Assembly (NCBI RefSeq): GCF_014643635.1
Contig: NZ_BMJV01000003.1
Coordinates: forward strand, 248,001 to 312,000
DNA length: 64,000 nucleotides
Source: Salipiger pallidus
GTDB taxonomy: Bacteria; Pseudomonadota; Alphaproteobacteria; Rhodobacterales; Rhodobacteraceae
Direction of reading: 5' to 3'
The position numbers and the translations under genes were made by a program. The first letter of the stretch is position 1. Each line of letters starts with the position of its first letter. Under the pieces are notes generated by a model. The model ran no database searches. It was not told where the DNA came from and saw nothing but the letters and a program-made list of their open reading frames with translations. Of the stretch, positions 44,327 to 53,527 are shown one piece after another.

Positions 44327-44740
44327 ATGCGGGGAACGGTTCTTGCACTGATCACGGCAATCGGCCTTGCGGGGCCGGTGGCAGCCCAGGGCAACGCGGA
44401 AGTGGAGGCCATCCGCGATGTCATCCGCCAGCAGATGGACGCGTTCGATGCGCGCGACATTCCCGGCGCCTTTGCCTTCGCCAGCCCCGATCTTCAGCAG
44501 ATGTTCGGCAGCCCCGAGCGCTTTGGCCAGATGGTCGAAGAGGGCTATCCCATGGTCTGGGATCATGGCCGGGTCACCTTCGGCGATCTTGCTCAGGACG
44601 ATGGCCGGCTGTGGCAGAGGGTCTACACCAGCGACCCTTCGGGGCGGGAACATGCGCTCGATTACCTGATGGAGCAGGTGGATGGCGCCTGGCGCATTGC
44701 CGCCGTCCGTCCGGCACCCTTGCCCGACATGGCGGTCTGA
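44327..44740 (+). CDS. DUF4864 family exported protein
   Basis: A 137-residue protein with a Sec signal peptide (MRGTVLALITAIGLAGPVAA) followed by a DUF4864 / NTF2-like domain (IRDVIRQQMDAFDARDIPGA, then HALDYLMEQVDGAWRIAAV). It is expected in the periplasm; the function is unknown. aggaggaaacgcg gives a strong ribosome binding site. It follows LysRS by 49 bp. Confidence 0.87.
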   Translation: MRGTVLALITAIGLAGPVAAQGNAEVEAIRDVIRQQMDAFDARDIPGAFAFASPDLQQMFGSPERFGQMVEEGYPMVWDHGRVTFGDLAQDDGRLWQRVYTSDPSGREHALDYLMEQVDGAWRIAAVRPAPLPDMAV

Positions 44741-45021
44741 CCGCCTGCCGATCCTTGACATGACGGAGAGTTGCGCCGCGCTGCCCTTGGGTGCGGTCGT
44801 GGCGACTGTCTTGAGGCGGTTCACGCTGGCGGCCCCCTGGGGCGCGGTGTTGCGCCGCCGCCCGTTCTATCGTCACGGTGGCCCAAATTCCTCTTAACGC
44901 CGCGTTGATACCCAATCTGCCACGGGGTCCGCGGCGTGTTGTCCGCCGGTTGTCTGGCCCCTGATCTGGTCCCGGGTGTGAGCCCCGGGCCAAGGGCGCA
45001 GCAACCGTAAGGATCGAACAC

Positions 45022-47307
45022 ATGAACATGGCAGTGACTGATGGCGTGGTCTTCATGCCCACCCCCTTCTCGGACGGGCTCGATGTCTGGTCGAGCGGGG
45101 ACGGAACGCCGGGATCGGACACCTACGAGAGCCTCCTGTCTGCCGCCTATGTCCCGGCGGATGCTGATTTCGCCGGCTGCCTCGAGATCCAGAAGACTGA
45201 AAGCCTGCAGAAGCTGCGCTACATGGGCAATACGCGGCTGTTGCCCGGCGTCTACCTGAAGGTCACCGCGCGGGTGAAGGCAATCGCGGGGCTGATGCCG
45301 TCGGTGCGCATCGCGGGCTGGGCGGGGCAGGCCAATGGCTCGGCGGTGACGGGGCTGGTGACCACCGGCGCGCTTACCCAGCTCGACACCTACGGCGAGG
45401 TGGTCGAGGTGTCGGCCATCGTCGGCAACGGTGCGCGTGACGGGGTCGATCTTGTTTGGGGCGGCACCACCGCCTTCGGGCATTTCGGCATCGACCTCAC
45501 CGGGTCGAATGGTGGCATTGTACGGGTGGATGACATCATCATCGAGGATGTCACCAATTACTTCCTACGCGACATGATGAACGTGGTGGACGTGCGCGAT
45601 TACGGGGCCGTCGGTGACGGCACCGCTGATGATTTCGCCGCGTTCGAGGCCGCCGATGCCGCCGCCAACGGGCGCAAGGTGCTGGTCTCCGAAGGCACTT
45701 TCCGTATTGGTCAGACCCTGACCATGGAAAGCCATGTGGAGTTCCAAGGCACCGTCGTGATGCCCGACAGTGCCTGCCTGTCGCTGACGAAGGACTATCA
45801 CCTGCCGGCCTACATCGACGCGTTCGGCAGTGAGGAGATGGGTCTGAAGAAAGCGCTGCAATCGCTGATGAACAGTTCTGATCACGAAAGTCTCGACATG
45901 TGCGGACGGCGGGTGTCGATCACCGGGCCCATCGACGTGCGGGCGGTGGTGAACAACCGTGACAGCTATTCACAGCGCCGGGTGCTGCGCAACGGCCAGC
46001 TGCGCGCCGAAAGCTCGACCGGCTGGAACAGCACGACCGTCACCAGCACTGCCACCTATTCGGCGGGCAACCGCTTTCAGCTGACCGGCGTGTCCAATAT
46101 CGCCAACATCGAGGTCGGCAGTTACGTGCAGGGGGCGGGCGTCGGACGCGAGATCTATGTCACCTCGGTCAACGTCGGCGCGCAGCGGCTCAACCTGTCT
46201 CAGCCGCTCTATGATGCCGAAGGCACCCAGGCCTATACATTCACCCGCTTCCGCTACCAGCTGGACCTGTCGGGCTTCAGCCGGCTCGACAAGTTCGAGA
46301 TCGAGGACGTGGAGTTCCAGTGCAACGAGCTGTGCTCGGGGCTTATCCTGCCGCCGACTGGCACGGTGAACGTGGTGCGTGACTGCGTGTTCAACAAGCC
46401 GCTGGACCGGGGCATCACCTCGATCGGCGAGGGCTGTCAGGGCATGCTGATCGACAACAACCAGTTCATTACCGCGCAGGCGGAGCTGGCCAGCCAGAAC
46501 CGCACGTCCATTGCGCTCAATACCAACGCCAACGATGTCAAAATCCGGTCCAACCGCGCCTCGCAGTTCCGTCATTTTGCAGTGGTGTCGGGCGGCAATG
46601 GGGTGATCGCCAACAATCACTTCTTCCAGGGTGAGGACAGCGGCGACGGCGCCCGCACCGCCGGCATCGTGCTGTGCACCAAGGCGACGAACACCACCAT
46701 TTCGGGCAACTACGTGGACAACTGCTTTATCGAGTGGACCAACGAGCGCGAGCCTGATCCGAACTTCGTGTCCGGTTTTGGCTTCTCGGGGCTGTCGGTG
46801 ACCGGCAACGTGTTCCTGTGCTCCAACGTCGCGGACCATTTCACCTTTATCGTGGTCAAGCCCTACGGCACCAATCACCGCATCAACGGGATGAACGTGC
46901 AGGGCAACCTGTTCCGCTCGGTGGGGCAGATCATCACGCGGGTTGAAAGCGTCGATGACAGCTTCGCGCCCCTCGACCTCGGTTCGATGCGGGACATCTT
47001 CTTCGACGGCAACACCTACCTCAACATCAGCCGTGGGGCGTCGAACCCGCTCATGGTGAAGCACTCACAGAACGCCCACAATCAGACGTGGGTGGTGAAC
47101 ACCGAGGACCGACTGCCCTTCGAGGGCCGCGCGCAGGAGATCGAAAGCATGGTGATCCGGTCCCGGCCGCGCAACACGTCGAACGTGACGGTGTCTTCCA
47201 TGCCTTACGTGTCCTCTCTCGAGGGCAGCAACCGGGACCGGGTTCACGTGGTCTGGCCCGAGCCCGTCATGGGCGATGTCACCATGCGGATCCGCATGGA
47301 CTATTGA
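45022..47307 (+). CDS. large right-handed beta-helix protein (pectate-lyase-3 / GH28-related)
   Basis: A 761-residue protein. Residues 1-185 form a beta-rich domain (GVVFMPTPFSDGLDVWSS). Next comes a pectate-lyase-3 entry signature (VVDVRDYGAVGDGTADDFAA, near 188-207), then a long beta-helix with repeated N-rich turns (NNQFI, SNRASQF, NNHFFQG, GNYVDN, GNVFLC, GNLFRS). No Sec or Tat signal is visible. Such folds occur in phage tailspikes and in enzymes or adhesins on exopolysaccharide. aagga is 8 nt before the ATG. The catalytic residues are uncertain. Confidence 0.8.
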   Translation: MNMAVTDGVVFMPTPFSDGLDVWSSGDGTPGSDTYESLLSAAYVPADADFAGCLEIQKTESLQKLRYMGNTRLLPGVYLKVTARVKAIAGLMPSVRIAGWAGQANGSAVTGLVTTGALTQLDTYGEVVEVSAIVGNGARDGVDLVWGGTTAFGHFGIDLTGSNGGIVRVDDIIIEDVTNYFLRDMMNVVDVRDYGAVGDGTADDFAAFEAADAAANGRKVLVSEGTFRIGQTLTMESHVEFQGTVVMPDSACLSLTKDYHLPAYIDAFGSEEMGLKKALQSLMNSSDHESLDMCGRRVSITGPIDVRAVVNNRDSYSQRRVLRNGQLRAESSTGWNSTTVTSTATYSAGNRFQLTGVSNIANIEVGSYVQGAGVGREIYVTSVNVGAQRLNLSQPLYDAEGTQAYTFTRFRYQLDLSGFSRLDKFEIEDVEFQCNELCSGLILPPTGTVNVVRDCVFNKPLDRGITSIGEGCQGMLIDNNQFITAQAELASQNRTSIALNTNANDVKIRSNRASQFRHFAVVSGGNGVIANNHFFQGEDSGDGARTAGIVLCTKATNTTISGNYVDNCFIEWTNEREPDPNFVSGFGFSGLSVTGNVFLCSNVADHFTFIVVKPYGTNHRINGMNVQGNLFRSVGQIITRVESVDDSFAPLDLGSMRDIFFDGNTYLNISRGASNPLMVKHSQNAHNQTWVVNTEDRLPFEGRAQEIESMVIRSRPRNTSNVTVSSMPYVSSLEGSNRDRVHVVWPEPVMGDVTMRIRMDY

Positions 47308-47330
47308 ACAGGCGGCCAAGGCACCACGCG

Positions 47331-47360
47331 GCAGGGCCGGTCCGTCGGGGTCGGCCCTTG
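47331..47360 (+). terminator. terminator-like hairpin after the beta-helix gene
   Basis: A 7-bp stem agggccg / cggccct with a 12-nt loop, 23 bp after the stop codon, followed by tgcgttt. Confidence 0.5.
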
Positions 47361-47373
47361 CGTTTGCGCTGGG

Positions 47374-48045
47374 TCAGAAATCTGCCCATAGGCCCAGCAA
47401 CAGCCCCATGGTCTCGTCTTCGTGAAAGCCGTAGCTGCCGCCGACTTCGGCGGAAAGGCTGTCCGTCAGGGGAAAGATGACCGAGGGTGCGAACGTGGCG
47501 GAAAATGGGTCCTCTGCGGTCTTGCTGCTCTGAACCTGCAGCACGATCTTGCGATCCCTGGCGAGGTTGATGCCATAGGTCAGGTCCAGCTTGAACGCCA
47601 TTCCGGCCTCACCAACGGAGATCTCAGCCATGGCATCCGCGTTCAGCCAGCCGTTTTCCAGCCCGCGCCCGATGCCGAGGCCGGGGCGGATCACCGTATC
47701 GCCCGCGATCGTCCCGACCCCGAGATCCCATGCGATCTGAGTGCCCGTGTCAGGCTGGCGGATTGGCTTGCGCATGAAAACGATGACCTTGGGCTCGCCC
47801 TCGCGCGGCACACCGATATCCACACCGAGGGTCAGCCGTTCGGATACTCCGTACTCGGCGTAGATCGTGTGGTAGGTCCACCCATCGGCCCGGGCCTTCG
47901 CGGCCGGCACATCCTTAGGCCAGACCAGCCGGGTGGTGGTGCTGACGAACCAGCTGCTGGTCTCGCGCATCCACGCGCCGGCCTGAGCCGGGCCACCGCT
48001 AAGCGTCAGCGCGGCCATGAGACACAGTTGCACAATTCTGGTCAT
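47374..48045 (-). CDS. predicted outer-membrane beta-barrel protein
   Basis: A 223-residue protein with a Sec signal (start MTRIVQLCLMAALTLSG, cut near AQA-GA). The mature chain alternates polar and hydrophobic residues, as in beta-strands (TYHTIYAEYGVSERLTLGVDIG, quoted here as YAEYGVSERLTLGVD). It ends in phenylalanine (LLLGLWADF), as outer-membrane barrels do. No specific family was recognised. It converges on the beta-helix gene. Confidence 0.65.
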   Translation of the reverse strand: MTRIVQLCLMAALTLSGGPAQAGAWMRETSSWFVSTTTRLVWPKDVPAAKARADGWTYHTIYAEYGVSERLTLGVDIGVPREGEPKVIVFMRKPIRQPDTGTQIAWDLGVGTIAGDTVIRPGLGIGRGLENGWLNADAMAEISVGEAGMAFKLDLTYGINLARDRKIVLQVQSSKTAEDPFSATFAPSVIFPLTDSLSAEVGGSYGFHEDETMGLLLGLWADF

Positions 48046-48177
48046 GCCATCTCCACTCCTGTGGCAAGCTTGCCGAAACCTTGGTTAACTCTGCGTTAAG
48101 TTGCTGGACGGGGCCGGGGGAATGCCTGAAGCTGGCCGTGGTCCTTTCGTTGGGCCGACGGGAATCGGGGGACGTTC

Positions 48178-48819
48178 ATGGCCGGATCGGTAATCACCGT
48201 GGCGCAGCAGAAGGGCGGGTCGGGCAAGACGACCCTGTCCGCCAACCTTGCGATCGGCATGCGGCAGGCAGGGCGCAGCGTCGCGCTGATCGACACCGAC
48301 CCGCAGGGCAGCCTGGGGCGCTGGTTCATGACCCGGCTCGAGCAGCACCCCGAGGGGGTCGAGGACATGGAATTCGCCACGTCTTCGGCATGGGGCATCA
48401 CCTACGAATGCCGCAAGCTGGCGGACCGGTTCGACGTGGTCATCATCGACACGCCCCCCAAGGCGGACAGCGACCTGCGGCCGGCGCTGCGGGTGGCAGA
48501 CCTCGTGATCGTGCCGGTTTCCATGAGCCATCTCGACCTCTGGGCCACGGAAAGCGTTCTCGACCTTGCCCGCCGCGAGGACCGCGAGGCGCTCATGGTG
48601 ATGAATCGCACCCGCCCCGGCACGCGCCTATCCTCCGAGATCGCGGGCGCGGCGCAGCAGATGCAGGCGCGCATCGCGGGCAGCCAGCTGGCCAACCGCG
48701 TGGGCTATGCCGAGGCCTTCGGCCATGGGCTCAGCGCTGCCGAAGGGCGCAAGACCCCGGCCCGCGCCGAGGTTGAGGCGCTGACGGCAGAGGTGGCGGA
48801 GATCCTGTCGAACGGGTAA
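48178..48819 (+). CDS. ParA-family ATPase (orphan)
   Basis: A 213-residue deviant Walker-type ATPase: Walker A KGGSGKTT at residues 12-19, switch I DTDPQGS, and Walker B VIIDTPPK. Chromosomal ParA would have parB next to it and a longer N terminus; here neither is present, so it is an orphan ParA/MipZ-like protein that may position something other than chromosomes. The following gene, 46 bp downstream on the same strand, encodes a kinase-like protein and may be its partner. Confidence 0.88.
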   Translation: MAGSVITVAQQKGGSGKTTLSANLAIGMRQAGRSVALIDTDPQGSLGRWFMTRLEQHPEGVEDMEFATSSAWGITYECRKLADRFDVVIIDTPPKADSDLRPALRVADLVIVPVSMSHLDLWATESVLDLARREDREALMVMNRTRPGTRLSSEIAGAAQQMQARIAGSQLANRVGYAEAFGHGLSAAEGRKTPARAEVEALTAEVAEILSNG

Positions 48820-48865
48820 ACGGGGCAGGACACCTCGGCGCCCGCCGCGGGACAGGAGACGACCC

Positions 48866-49726
48866 ATGCCCCAGAACACGCCCCAGATCGACCTTGAAGC
48901 CCTTGCCGGGACCATCCGTGCCCACGAAGCGGCGCAGGGCCAACCCGTGTCGCGCATGGGCTATTTCTGCGCGCCGTTCCGGCCTGCGGATGGCCCGTTT
49001 TCCGACAAGGTGATCAAGATCTACCGCGCCCCCGGCGATGCCGCCGCGCTCGACCGGCTGGCGCAGGCCCATGACGATTACGTGGCAGCCCTGATCGCGA
49101 CCGGCGTGCCGATGCCCGACACCCAGTTCGTCCTGCTGCCGCAGGGCGGTGCCCGCGTGCCGGTCATCATCCAGCAGGCGCTGCCGGAATCCTCGCTCAT
49201 GCGGCCCCGGATGCAGGCCGAGGGCTTGGCCTCGACCCTCGAGATGATGGAGGCTGCGGGGCTGGTCATCGCCCGGTTCTGGAACGCTGCCGACCGGTTC
49301 GACACGCGCATCGGTTTCCATCCGTCGATCCGCAATTTCGCGGTGCTGGATGGCGAGGCGATTTTTTATGACAGCTTCCCGCCGCTGATTCACTACAGCC
49401 GTGAAGAGATGGGGCGCATGCTGCTTACCTACTCGGACAAGCGGCTGATGCGGGTCATCGGACCCTTCATGCGCCGCCGCGTCACCGGCATCCAGGACGA
49501 ATGGTATTCGCCCCCCGAAACGCTCGTGGGCCTCGTGGGCTCGGCCTGCCGGCTGCGCCCGGAACATGCGGAACATTACCTGGCCTGGGGCCGCGACTTC
49601 GTGCGCCGCGAGATGCCGCGCTGGGCGGACGAGGCGCTGGAGGGGCTGCGCGAGGCCCCCCGTCTGCCGGGCTACTGGACTGGCTTCCGCAAGCTGCTGG
49701 GCCTGCAGGGGGAACCCAACGTCTGA
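48866..49726 (+). CDS. kinase-fold-like protein of unknown function
   Basis: A 286-residue soluble protein. The segment GFHPSIRNFAVLDG followed by EAIFYDSFPP resembles the catalytic loop (H-x-x-x-x-N) and following metal-binding aspartate of aminoglycoside-phosphotransferase/choline-kinase folds. The usual catalytic aspartate of the loop is replaced by serine, so it may be a pseudokinase. A lysine in KVIKIYRAPGD near residue 50 could match the ATP-binding lysine. It resembles Rhodobacterales proteins I believe are grouped as DUF6206. It is probably in an operon with the ParA-like gene. Confidence 0.6.
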   Translation: MPQNTPQIDLEALAGTIRAHEAAQGQPVSRMGYFCAPFRPADGPFSDKVIKIYRAPGDAAALDRLAQAHDDYVAALIATGVPMPDTQFVLLPQGGARVPVIIQQALPESSLMRPRMQAEGLASTLEMMEAAGLVIARFWNAADRFDTRIGFHPSIRNFAVLDGEAIFYDSFPPLIHYSREEMGRMLLTYSDKRLMRVIGPFMRRRVTGIQDEWYSPPETLVGLVGSACRLRPEHAEHYLAWGRDFVRREMPRWADEALEGLREAPRLPGYWTGFRKLLGLQGEPNV

Positions 49727-49739
49727 GCCGCTGCCGCAA

Positions 49740-50336
49740 TCACGCGGCCAGAAGCCGCACCTTGCCCAGCGTCTTCTCGGCCTTGCGGCGCAGCTTGACC
49801 TCGCGCTCGATGAGCTGATCGCAGAGCTTGCCCACAAAGGCAGATGAGGCCTGCCAGAACGGATTGTCCGCCTCGCCATCGTAAAGTGCAAGGTCTAGCG
49901 CCTTGACCCCGGTGTTGGGGTAGGAGGCCGTCAGCCCGTAGAAATGCCCGGTCCGCCCGAGCAGTTCGTCGTAACTGCTGCCGCACAGCACGTAGCCGTG
50001 GGCCGACTGCCCTTCGGCGAACTTCGGATCGGTCACGCGCCAGTCGAGGTACGGCGCGTCCGTTCCGTAGCGGTCAGCGAAAGCCTTGTTCATGGCCTCG
50101 GCGACATGTTCCCCGAACTTCCCGTTGGCCAGTGCGTCGGTGCCTTCCTTCTTGCGGATCGACTTGGGGTCGAGCCCGAGGGCGAACCTCAGGATGTAGA
50201 ACAGAACGGCCGCCGCCGCGAGGATCAGGAAGCCGATGAAGAACGCCCCGATCAGAGCGACCGCCAGCCCTACACCCGCCAGTGCCATGACAGCCATGAC
50301 TTCCCCGCCGAAATCATCATCGTTCGTCTTGCTCAT
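49740..50336 (-). CDS. membrane-anchored hypothetical protein
   Basis: A 198-residue protein with an acidic N terminus (MSKTNDDDFGGE), two consecutive hydrophobic segments (residues about 14-50, LAGVGLAVALIGAFFIGFLI then AAAAVLFYILRFAL) and a soluble C-terminal domain (DAPYLDWRVTDPKF). No family was recognised. The ATG at 50336 gives a sensible topology; the earlier ATG at 50441 adds an unrelated stretch. Confidence 0.65.
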   Translation of the reverse strand: MSKTNDDDFGGEVMAVMALAGVGLAVALIGAFFIGFLILAAAAVLFYILRFALGLDPKSIRKKEGTDALANGKFGEHVAEAMNKAFADRYGTDAPYLDWRVTDPKFAEGQSAHGYVLCGSSYDELLGRTGHFYGLTASYPNTGVKALDLALYDGEADNPFWQASSAFVGKLCDQLIEREVKLRRKAEKTLGKVRLLAA

Positions 50337-50510
50337 CGTCGTCCCAATGCCTGCCCCGTGTGGGGCCGGTCCCTCTGCTGAATTGGTCCGTCCTAGGTCG
50401 GAAATAAGAAGCCGATCATGTCCAGAATTTTGCGATATCAAAAAGATAGAAGGTGTCTAAGCCCATGTTGCGGGGTGCCCACCGCGCTGACCGGAACCGG
50501 TGCACAGGCA

Positions 50511-50544
50511 AACGGCCCGCCGCGTGTTGTCGCGGCAGGCCGTT
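50511..50544 (-). terminator. terminator-like hairpin of the transaldolase gene
   Basis: The arms aacggcccgccgcg and cgcggcaggccgtt pair, with one mismatch, 25 bp after the transaldolase stop. The minus-strand tail is only gtttg, so efficiency is uncertain. Confidence 0.6.
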
Positions 50545-50569
50545 CGGAACAGGAGGGGTGATGGCCAAC

Positions 50570-51223
50570 TCAGGCGGCGGTGATGTTCACTGCCGCGGTG
50601 TCCTGCCCGTGATCCGCGAGGGCCTTGTCGGTAAGCTCGTGCGCGATCATGGCGCGGATCACGTCGGGCGGCGCGGTCGCCACGTCGATGCCGATACGCG
50701 CGCATGCGGCAAAGTTTTCCGCCGTGCGGATCGAGGCGGCAAGGATCTGCGTCTCGTAGCCATAGTTGTCGTAGATCTGGCGGATTTCCTTCACCAGCCC
50801 GAGCCCGTCCTGCCCCGTGTCCTCGAGCCGCCCCACGAACGGCGACACGAAGGTCGCTCCAGCCTTGGTGGCCAGCAGCGCCTGCGCGGCGGTGAAGCAC
50901 AGGGTGACGTTGACCATCCGGCCAGCGCCGGTCAGCACCTTGCAGGCGCGCAGGCCCTCGAAGGTCATGGGCAGCTTGACGGCGACGTTGGGGGCCACGT
51001 CCGACAGAGCGCATCCTTGGTCAACCATGCTTTCGCAATCTCCGGCCTGCAAGTCCACGGACACCGGGCCTTCGACCGCCTCGCAAATCTCGGCAACCAG
51101 CTCGTCCACCGGGCGTCCGGTGGCGCTGATCAGCTCCGGGGTGGTTGTGACCCCATCGACAAAGCCTCCGTCCACGAGGTCTCGGATCGATTCCACATCT
51201 GCGGTGTCTACGAAGAATTTCAT
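50570..51223 (-). CDS. fsa: transaldolase / fructose-6-phosphate aldolase family
   Basis: A 217-residue small transaldolase (TalC/FSA type), a TIM-barrel class I aldolase. The start MKFFVDTADVESIRDLV and GVTTTPELISATGR are diagnostic. The Schiff-base lysine is Lys83 in NVAVKLPMT. Whether it acts as a transaldolase or as fructose-6-phosphate aldolase cannot be told from sequence. The ATG at 51223 has a family-standard N terminus; the huge frame extending to 53149 is antisense to priA. Confidence 0.93.
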   Translation of the reverse strand: MKFFVDTADVESIRDLVDGGFVDGVTTTPELISATGRPVDELVAEICEAVEGPVSVDLQAGDCESMVDQGCALSDVAPNVAVKLPMTFEGLRACKVLTGAGRMVNVTLCFTAAQALLATKAGATFVSPFVGRLEDTGQDGLGLVKEIRQIYDNYGYETQILAASIRTAENFAACARIGIDVATAPPDVIRAMIAHELTDKALADHGQDTAAVNITAA

Positions 51224-51337
51224 GGCAGTGGGCCCTCCCGGCATCGCTTGGCATTCGGCTGCGCGTGTCTTACCCAAGCAGGAATGAGCCATTAAAGTTC
51301 CCGGTGCGGCGCCGGGGCAAACGGAAAATCTCTTGCC

Positions 51338-53527
51338 ATGGATGCGTTCTACGACGAAGGCCAGCTGGTCGCGGTACTGACCACCCAGCCGCTGGGCCGC
51401 CCCCTCGATTACAAGGCTCCCGCCGGCGGCTGCTGGGAGGGGGCGTATGTCGAGGTGCCGCTTGGCCCGCGCAAGGTGCTGGGCGTGGTCTGGGGGCCAG
51501 GGCAGGGCGATTTCGACTATAACAAGGTGCGTCCCGTCATCCGGGTGCTCGATGCGGCGCCCATGCGCGAAGAACTGCGCGAGTTCCTCGTGCGGGCGGC
51601 GGATTACACCCTGACGCCCATGCCCGCCATGCTGCGCCTTGCCACCCGCGCGCCGGGCCTTGGCGAGGCGCCGTCGACCCGCCGCATCTACCGCATCGGG
51701 GACGACGAGCCCGAGCGCATGACCGACGCGCGCCGCCGCGTGCTCGAGGTGCTGCGCGATCTCGGCGGGCTGTCCCTGACCCAGAAGGAACTGGCCGAGG
51801 CTGCCGGCGTCACGCCATCGGTTATCAAGGGGCTGGCAAAGCAGGGCGCGGTGCGCGAAGAGGACGCCCCTCGCGACACCGCCTTCCCGCGGCTTGATCC
51901 CGACTATGACGGCAAGGCGCTGGCGCCCGACCAGCAGACGGCGGCGGATGCGCTGCGGGCGGGGGTGGTATCGGGGCGCTATGGCACGACCTTGCTTAAG
52001 GGCGTCACCGGGTCGGGCAAGACCGAAGTCTACCTCGAAGCGGTGGCCGAATGCCTTGCGCAGGGGCGGCAGGGCCTCGTGCTGCTGCCCGAGATCGCGC
52101 TGACCTCGGAATTCCTGACGCGGGTCGAGGCACGGTTCGGCGCAAAGCCCGCCGAATGGCATTCCGGCGTTACCTCGACCGAACGGCGGCGGGTCTGGCG
52201 GCAGATCTCGGAAGGCGGGGCGCAGCTGGTGGTCGGAGCGCGTTCGGCGCTGTTCCTGCCCTACCGCGATCTTGGCCTCATCGTTGTCGACGAAGAACAC
52301 GACACCTCCTACAAACAGGAGGAGGGCGTGTTCTACAACGCCCGCGACATGGCCGTTCTGCGCGCGTCCATCACCAAGGCGCGGGTGGTGTTGGCCTCGG
52401 CCACGCCGTCGCTTGAAAGCTGGGCGAATGCCGATGCGGGCAAGTACGAACGGCTCGACCTCGTGTCGCGCTTCGGTGCCTCGGTGATGCCGGAGATGCG
52501 GGCCATCGACATGCGCGGGCAGGAGCTGCCGTCGAACCGATGGGTGTCGCCCGCGCTGGCCGCTCATGTGCGCGCCCGCATCGAAAAGGGCGAACAGGCA
52601 ATGCTGTTCATCAACCGGCGCGGCTATGCCCCGGTGACCATCTGCCGGGCCTGCGGGCACCAGGTGGCCTGCCCCCATTGCGATGCGCGCATGGTCGAAC
52701 ACCGCTTCCTTGGGCGGCTTGTCTGCCACCAGTGCGGCGAAACGCAGCCCAAACCCGAGGCCTGCCCGGAATGCCATGCCGAGGACAAGCTGGCCGCCGT
52801 CGGTCCCGGCGTCGAACGTCTTGCCGAGGAGGCCGCCGAGCTCTTCCCCGAAGCGCGCCTTGCGGTGCTGTCCTCGGACCTGTTCGGGTCGGCCCGGGCG
52901 CTCAAGGACGAAATCGCCAAGATCGCCACGGGCGGCGCAGACATCATCATCGGCACCCAGCTGGTGGCCAAGGGGCACAACTTCCCCAAGCTGACGCTGG
53001 TGGGTGTGATCGACAGTGACCTCGGGCTTCAGGGCTCGGACCTGCGGGCTGCCGAACGAACCTTCCAGCTGATGCGGCAGGTGGCGGGCCGAGCAGGGCG
53101 GGCGGAACGTCCCGGCGTTGCATTGATGCAGACCTATCAGCCCGAACACCCGGTGATCCGAGCGATCCTGTCCGGCGACGAAGAGGCGTTCTGGAAGGCC
53201 GAAGCGGACGAGCGCCGCGTTGCCGGGATGCCCCCCTATGGTCGGCTGGCCGGGATCATTTTGTCGTCAACCGAATCGCAGGAGGTTTTTGACCTTGGCA
53301 ACGCCATGGCGCGGCAGGACGGGCCGCTGCGGCGCATCGGCGCGCAGGTCTACGGGCCTGCGCCCGCGCCCATCGCGCGGGTGCGCGGTCGTCACCGGGT
53401 GCGGCTTTTGGTCAAGGCCGCCAAGGGCACCGTGCTGCAACCGGCGCTGGCCGAATGGGCCGCGCAGTTCCGCCTCAAGGGCGAATTGCGCATGGCCATC
53501 GACATCGATCCGCAGAGTTTCTTCTGA
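51338..53527 (+). CDS. priA: primosomal protein N' (replication restart helicase PriA)
   Basis: A 729-residue 3'-5' helicase that reloads the replisome at stalled forks. The N-terminal DNA-binding domain comes first, then Walker A GVTGSGKTE, the DEEH box (VVDEEHDTSYKQ) and a zinc region with cysteine pairs (ICRACGHQVACPHC, then CHQCGETQP and CPEC). Helicase motif VI is QVAGRAGRAERPG. The length is complete. Its ATG follows aaatctcttgcc, with only a weak ribosome binding site. Confidence 0.96.
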   Translation: MDAFYDEGQLVAVLTTQPLGRPLDYKAPAGGCWEGAYVEVPLGPRKVLGVVWGPGQGDFDYNKVRPVIRVLDAAPMREELREFLVRAADYTLTPMPAMLRLATRAPGLGEAPSTRRIYRIGDDEPERMTDARRRVLEVLRDLGGLSLTQKELAEAAGVTPSVIKGLAKQGAVREEDAPRDTAFPRLDPDYDGKALAPDQQTAADALRAGVVSGRYGTTLLKGVTGSGKTEVYLEAVAECLAQGRQGLVLLPEIALTSEFLTRVEARFGAKPAEWHSGVTSTERRRVWRQISEGGAQLVVGARSALFLPYRDLGLIVVDEEHDTSYKQEEGVFYNARDMAVLRASITKARVVLASATPSLESWANADAGKYERLDLVSRFGASVMPEMRAIDMRGQELPSNRWVSPALAAHVRARIEKGEQAMLFINRRGYAPVTICRACGHQVACPHCDARMVEHRFLGRLVCHQCGETQPKPEACPECHAEDKLAAVGPGVERLAEEAAELFPEARLAVLSSDLFGSARALKDEIAKIATGGADIIIGTQLVAKGHNFPKLTLVGVIDSDLGLQGSDLRAAERTFQLMRQVAGRAGRAERPGVALMQTYQPEHPVIRAILSGDEEAFWKAEADERRVAGMPPYGRLAGIILSSTESQEVFDLGNAMARQDGPLRRIGAQVYGPAPAPIARVRGRHRVRLLVKAAKGTVLQPALAEWAAQFRLKGELRMAIDIDPQSFF

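Noticed and set aside
42667-44460. 597-codon minus-strand frame opposite LysRS
   Set aside because: Antisense shadow of lysS; no ribosome binding site and no family resemblance.
45022-50336. Prophage or genomic island
   Set aside because: The genes look accessory, but there is no integrase, no phage structural gene, no tRNA-flanked boundary and no clear composition break that I can see by eye.
50570-53149. 859-codon minus-strand open frame across priA
   Set aside because: Only the last 217 codons are a real gene (transaldolase). The rest is antisense to priA and reflects GC-rich codon bias.
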